Origin: a virus
Virus record (IMG/VR): IMGVR_UViG_3300030106_006834
Span: 1 to 24,799 of that record
Direction: 5' to 3' (one strand)
DNA: 24,799 nt
Positions 22,839 to 24,799 of the stretch are shown in pieces; the first letter of the stretch is position 1; each line of letters opens with the position of its first letter. The notes below the pieces were generated by a model. That model did not search any database. It was not told where the DNA came from and saw only the letters and a program-made list of their open reading frames with translations. The position numbers and the translations under genes were made by a program.

Positions 22839-23918
22839 TTAACCCTTAAAAACAAGGGATAAAATAGAATCAACAGTATTTTCATAGGTCAATTTGTCTC
22901 CCATTTTGACACCCTCTGTGTTAACTTGTCCCATCTTAGATTCAGCTAATTCCATCGCTGAAATAGCTTCATCTTCAGTCCAAGTATAAAAAGTCCCTTG
23001 GTTGAAAGCTTGGTTATCATTGAAAAATACCCCATCGCTAACCGCCATTTCTCCTGATGGTTCAATCAAAATTGAGTTATCCTTGTTTGCCCAATCTTTA
23101 TGGGAGGTAGAATTCAAAACAATACTCCATTTGCCAAGACAGGTTGCATTAAATGATGGTAAATTCCAACCCTCCCCACCAGAAAGGCCACCAAGATCAA
23201 TATCTATTGAATTTAAATATTCATTAACTTCTGAATTAGTGGCTAAATGTGGAAGAAAATTAATGTTGTTGTAATGATTCCCTTCCAAAGTTTGATTGAT
23301 CAAACCTTTCATTTGTTCTGGTTGAAAAAATGGATTGTTTATACAGCAAGTAAGTAAATATTTATTATTGTTGCCATATTTTTTTAACCAAGTCCTAATG
23401 ATTTTTTGGGTGTGTTTTCTATTTTCATACTTACCCATCAAACCAAAATGAATACAATCCTTCATATAAGTTTTGTTAGTGACTCTAAAGGAATCGTCAA
23501 AACCTAAAGGAACAGCGTCGCAATTGTCTAAACCCTTAGCTTCGAAATGGTCTCTTGCATAAGTTGAACTAAAGATCGCCTTTTGTTGATTACCAACTAT
23601 TGCAGATTCTATTTCAGTGGGCTGGTTACATTCATAGAATGTATATAAAAACTGATTTTTATTTTTTCTATTATCAGCGCCGTTTATATGCCACAGTTTT
23701 AACGATGGTATGTCCTCAGATAAAAACTTAAATCTGTCATTGACAGCATCTTCAATATATTTTTTAAGATTTTCATCTAAAGAAAAAGCATCTACTGAAA
23801 CATCTCCCATAGGGAAAAGCCCTATCTCAATGTTTTTTTTATATAATTCTTTTAGAATGTTTATAGAAACATTACCAAAACTTAAATTATTTAGAGGCGC
23901 TTCTAATAATACCTTCAT
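22839..23918 (-). CDS. Glycosyltransferase, GT4-like (GT-B fold)
   Basis: A 359-residue protein. The N-terminal half begins MKVLLEAPLNNLSFGNVSIN, the Gly/Asn loop of a GT-B Rossmann domain, and contains IFSSTYARDHFEAKGL and VPLGFDDSF (136-144), the usual hinge motif of GT4 enzymes. The second Rossmann domain opens with FGLMGKYENRKHTQKIIRTW (158-177), and GGLSGGEGWNLPSFNATCLG (243-262) matches the nucleotide-sugar site, with Glu at GGEG but Asn/Thr in place of the second Glu of the E-x7-E motif. It would transfer a sugar from a nucleotide sugar to a phage or host acceptor; DNA, a virion protein or a surface glycan are all possible. Its start overlaps the SSB stop (TAATG). Confidence 0.82.
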   Translation of the reverse strand: MKVLLEAPLNNLSFGNVSINILKELYKKNIEIGLFPMGDVSVDAFSLDENLKKYIEDAVNDRFKFLSEDIPSLKLWHINGADNRKNKNQFLYTFYECNQPTEIESAIVGNQQKAIFSSTYARDHFEAKGLDNCDAVPLGFDDSFRVTNKTYMKDCIHFGLMGKYENRKHTQKIIRTWLKKYGNNNKYLLTCCINNPFFQPEQMKGLINQTLEGNHYNNINFLPHLATNSEVNEYLNSIDIDLGGLSGGEGWNLPSFNATCLGKWSIVLNSTSHKDWANKDNSILIEPSGEMAVSDGVFFNDNQAFNQGTFYTWTEDEAISAMELAESKMGQVNTEGVKMGDKLTYENTVDSILSLVFKG

Positions 23919-24286
23919 TAAAAAGGAACTTCTTCGCCTACTTTTTCTTCTTTTGTAGTAGCAGTAGAATCATCAGACTCTTTTTTCTTAGATGAAAGGA
24001 ACTGTAAATCTTTACCTTTTATAAAATACCTACTAAAATTTTTACCATCTTTTTCCCAAGACGACATTGAAAGTTCTCCTTGAACAATAAACTCTCTACC
24101 CTTAGAAAGATATTTTTCAGCTATTTCAGCTTGTTTATCCCAATACTGGACATCAACGTAACATTTATCTTTTACATTAGATGATGAAATCCCAACTCTT
24201 AAATTTACAACTTTTTTACCAGTTGAAGTTGTTCTAGATTCTGGGTCTTTAACCAGATAAGCGGCAGCAGTTATTGAATTATACAT
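23918..24286 (-). CDS. ssb: Single-stranded DNA-binding protein (SSB)
   Basis: A 122-residue protein with a bacterial-type OB fold: NSITAAAYLVKDPESRTTST then GKKVVNLRVGISS, CYVDVQYWDKQAEIAEKYLSKG and REFIVQGELSMSSWEKDG, in the order of E. coli SSB (GNLG-, FSVA-, TEWH-, VYVEG-type strands). The C-terminal tail is acidic and ends EEVGEEVPF-like (GEEVPF), a close match to the DDDIPF tip that recruits replication partners. It protects single-stranded DNA during replication and repair. It overlaps the sigma factor gene by 8 bases and the glycosyltransferase by 1. The ATG lacks a Shine-Dalgarno sequence. It is shorter than the host protein (about 178 residues), mostly in the linker. Confidence 0.9.
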   Translation of the reverse strand: MYNSITAAAYLVKDPESRTTSTGKKVVNLRVGISSSNVKDKCYVDVQYWDKQAEIAEKYLSKGREFIVQGELSMSSWEKDGKNFSRYFIKGKDLQFLSSKKKESDDSTATTKEEKVGEEVPF

Positions 24287-24799
24287 ATTTAGTTTGTTTA
24301 TTAATTTTAGTTAAAAATTTATTATGAATATTTATACAGCCTTGAATGCTCATGTCAAGATCCTCAGCTATAATTTTCCAAGGTGTGAGCTTATGATTAT
24401 CGACATTATACCTTTTGTCAATTATTTTTTTTACTCTATCGTCAGTTTCTTTCTCTAAAAATTTTGAAAGTATATTTAAAATCTCGTGTTTGCTCAAGCT
24501 TTCTAAAAAAGATTCACAATGAGGTTCAATATAAAAATTATCATCCTGAAAAGAAATCTCTTGATGTTTTTTCTTTTTATTTAAAACTCCTAAACATTTC
24601 CATTTTGTGTGGTTAGCTAAATAAGTTGGAAACTTTGTATTTTTAGATGGGTCAAATTTCAAGGCGCACGAATATACCTCATGCACTTTTTCGTCTAAAA
24701 GAGTGTCTTTATCTGCGGTATTTCTGGGTCCAGAGAGAAAACTATTAACCATTGTATGATAAATGCCAGAGTGCCGATTGAGCAGCTCTAGCAAACTAC
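24279..24799 (-). CDS. Phage sigma factor (sigma-70-like, gp55-type candidate), 5' end may lie outside
   Basis: The frame is open to the window edge. The first possible start inside is TTG at 24794 (171 residues), an ATG occurs at residue 15 (MVNSFL), and the true start could be beyond 24799. Residues 34-71 match sigma region 2.1-2.2: DEKVHEVYSCALKFDPSKN then TKFPTYLANHTKWKCLGVL, the FDPSKNTKFxTYA motif that grips core RNA polymerase. Residues about 117-167 (TDDRVKKIIDKRYNVDN, then LTPWKIIAEDLDMSIQGCI) look like a region 4 helix-turn-helix. At this size it resembles T4 gp55, the late sigma factor, and could read the TATAAATA box at 10383-10390. It is first in a unit with SSB. Sigma identity is strong; gp55 equivalence is inference. 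Confidence 0.82.
   Translation of the reverse strand, partial: SLLELLNRHSGIYHTMVNSFLSGPRNTADKDTLLDEKVHEVYSCALKFDPSKNTKFPTYLANHTKWKCLGVLNKKKKHQEISFQDDNFYIEPHCESFLESLSKHEILNILSKFLEKETDDRVKKIIDKRYNVDNHKLTPWKIIAEDLDMSIQGCINIHNKFLTKINKQTKYV

Noticed and set aside
22843-22858. CCCTT-AAAAAC-AAGGG hairpin at the end of the glycosyltransferase gene as a terminator
   Set aside because: Only five base pairs, inside the coding end, with no U-tract on the minus strand.
2366-24334. Other exact TATAAATA copies (near 2366, 11934, 18703, 20993 and 24327) as late promoters
   Set aside because: All lie inside reading frames, and the number is about what an AT-rich sequence gives by chance; the copy near 24327 upstream of ssb is the least unlikely but has no further support.
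1-24799. tRNA genes, CRISPR arrays, insertion sequences, integrase or attachment sites
   Set aside because: None seen on reading both strands; gaps between genes are too short for most, though a short attachment core cannot be excluded.

Overview
The window is a gene-dense, AT-rich stretch of a tailed double-stranded DNA phage (Caudoviricetes). It holds 25 protein genes, no tRNA, rRNA, CRISPR array or insertion sequence, and no gene-free stretch longer than about 90 bases. The gene set (HK97-type head genes, a 2123-residue tape measure protein, lambda gpM-like and tail-tube-like proteins, no recognisable contractile sheath) suggests a phage with a long, probably non-contractile tail. The accessory genes (Hsp20, a cysteine-less FmdB-like protein, a glycosyltransferase, SSB, a sigma factor) and the GYIPNFA-type repeats in the tape measure are, as I recall, typical of marine phages. 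The host cannot be named. Many starts, especially those first in a transcription unit, have no visible Shine-Dalgarno sequence.

Layout. 1-5.8 kb (+): end of terminase large subunit, portal, a fused prohead protease/scaffold with a likely nested scaffold start, a probable decoration protein, the major capsid protein, then a strong terminator. 5.8-6.7 kb (+): two small genes, the second probably the head-tail adaptor, ending at a bidirectional terminator. 6.76-10.37 kb (-): six genes on the opposite strand, in order of transcription a probable head-closure protein, a neck/gp10-like protein, a probable tail terminator, the tail tube protein, an acidic protein and a basic protein. 10.4-22.1 kb (+): a small unknown gene, two overlapping tail-assembly-chaperone-like genes, the tape measure, and three distal tail proteins. 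22.1-24.8 kb (-): sigma factor, SSB, glycosyltransferase, Hsp20 and FmdB-like protein, transcribed toward the tail genes and overlapping the last of them by 4 bases.

How it fits together. Re-inverting the 6.76-10.37 kb block would restore the classical head - adaptor - stopper - tail completion - tail terminator - tail tube - chaperones - tape measure order, so this looks like an inverted cassette that now has its own divergent promoter region and shared terminator. The divergent region carries an exact T4-type late promoter box (TATAAATA) facing the inverted block, and the window also encodes a phage sigma factor that could read it.

Most unusual points: (1) a segment of the tape measure bounded by GYIPNF(Y)A repeats that carries a possible PD-(D/E)XK nuclease-like motif set; (2) three tail-tube-fold paralogues, one with a jelly-roll-like insert placed in one loop; (3) a gpM-like tail protein with duplicated domains flanking a chitin-binding-type module; (4) the inverted neck/tube cassette. 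All functional calls come from reading translated sequence without database searches.
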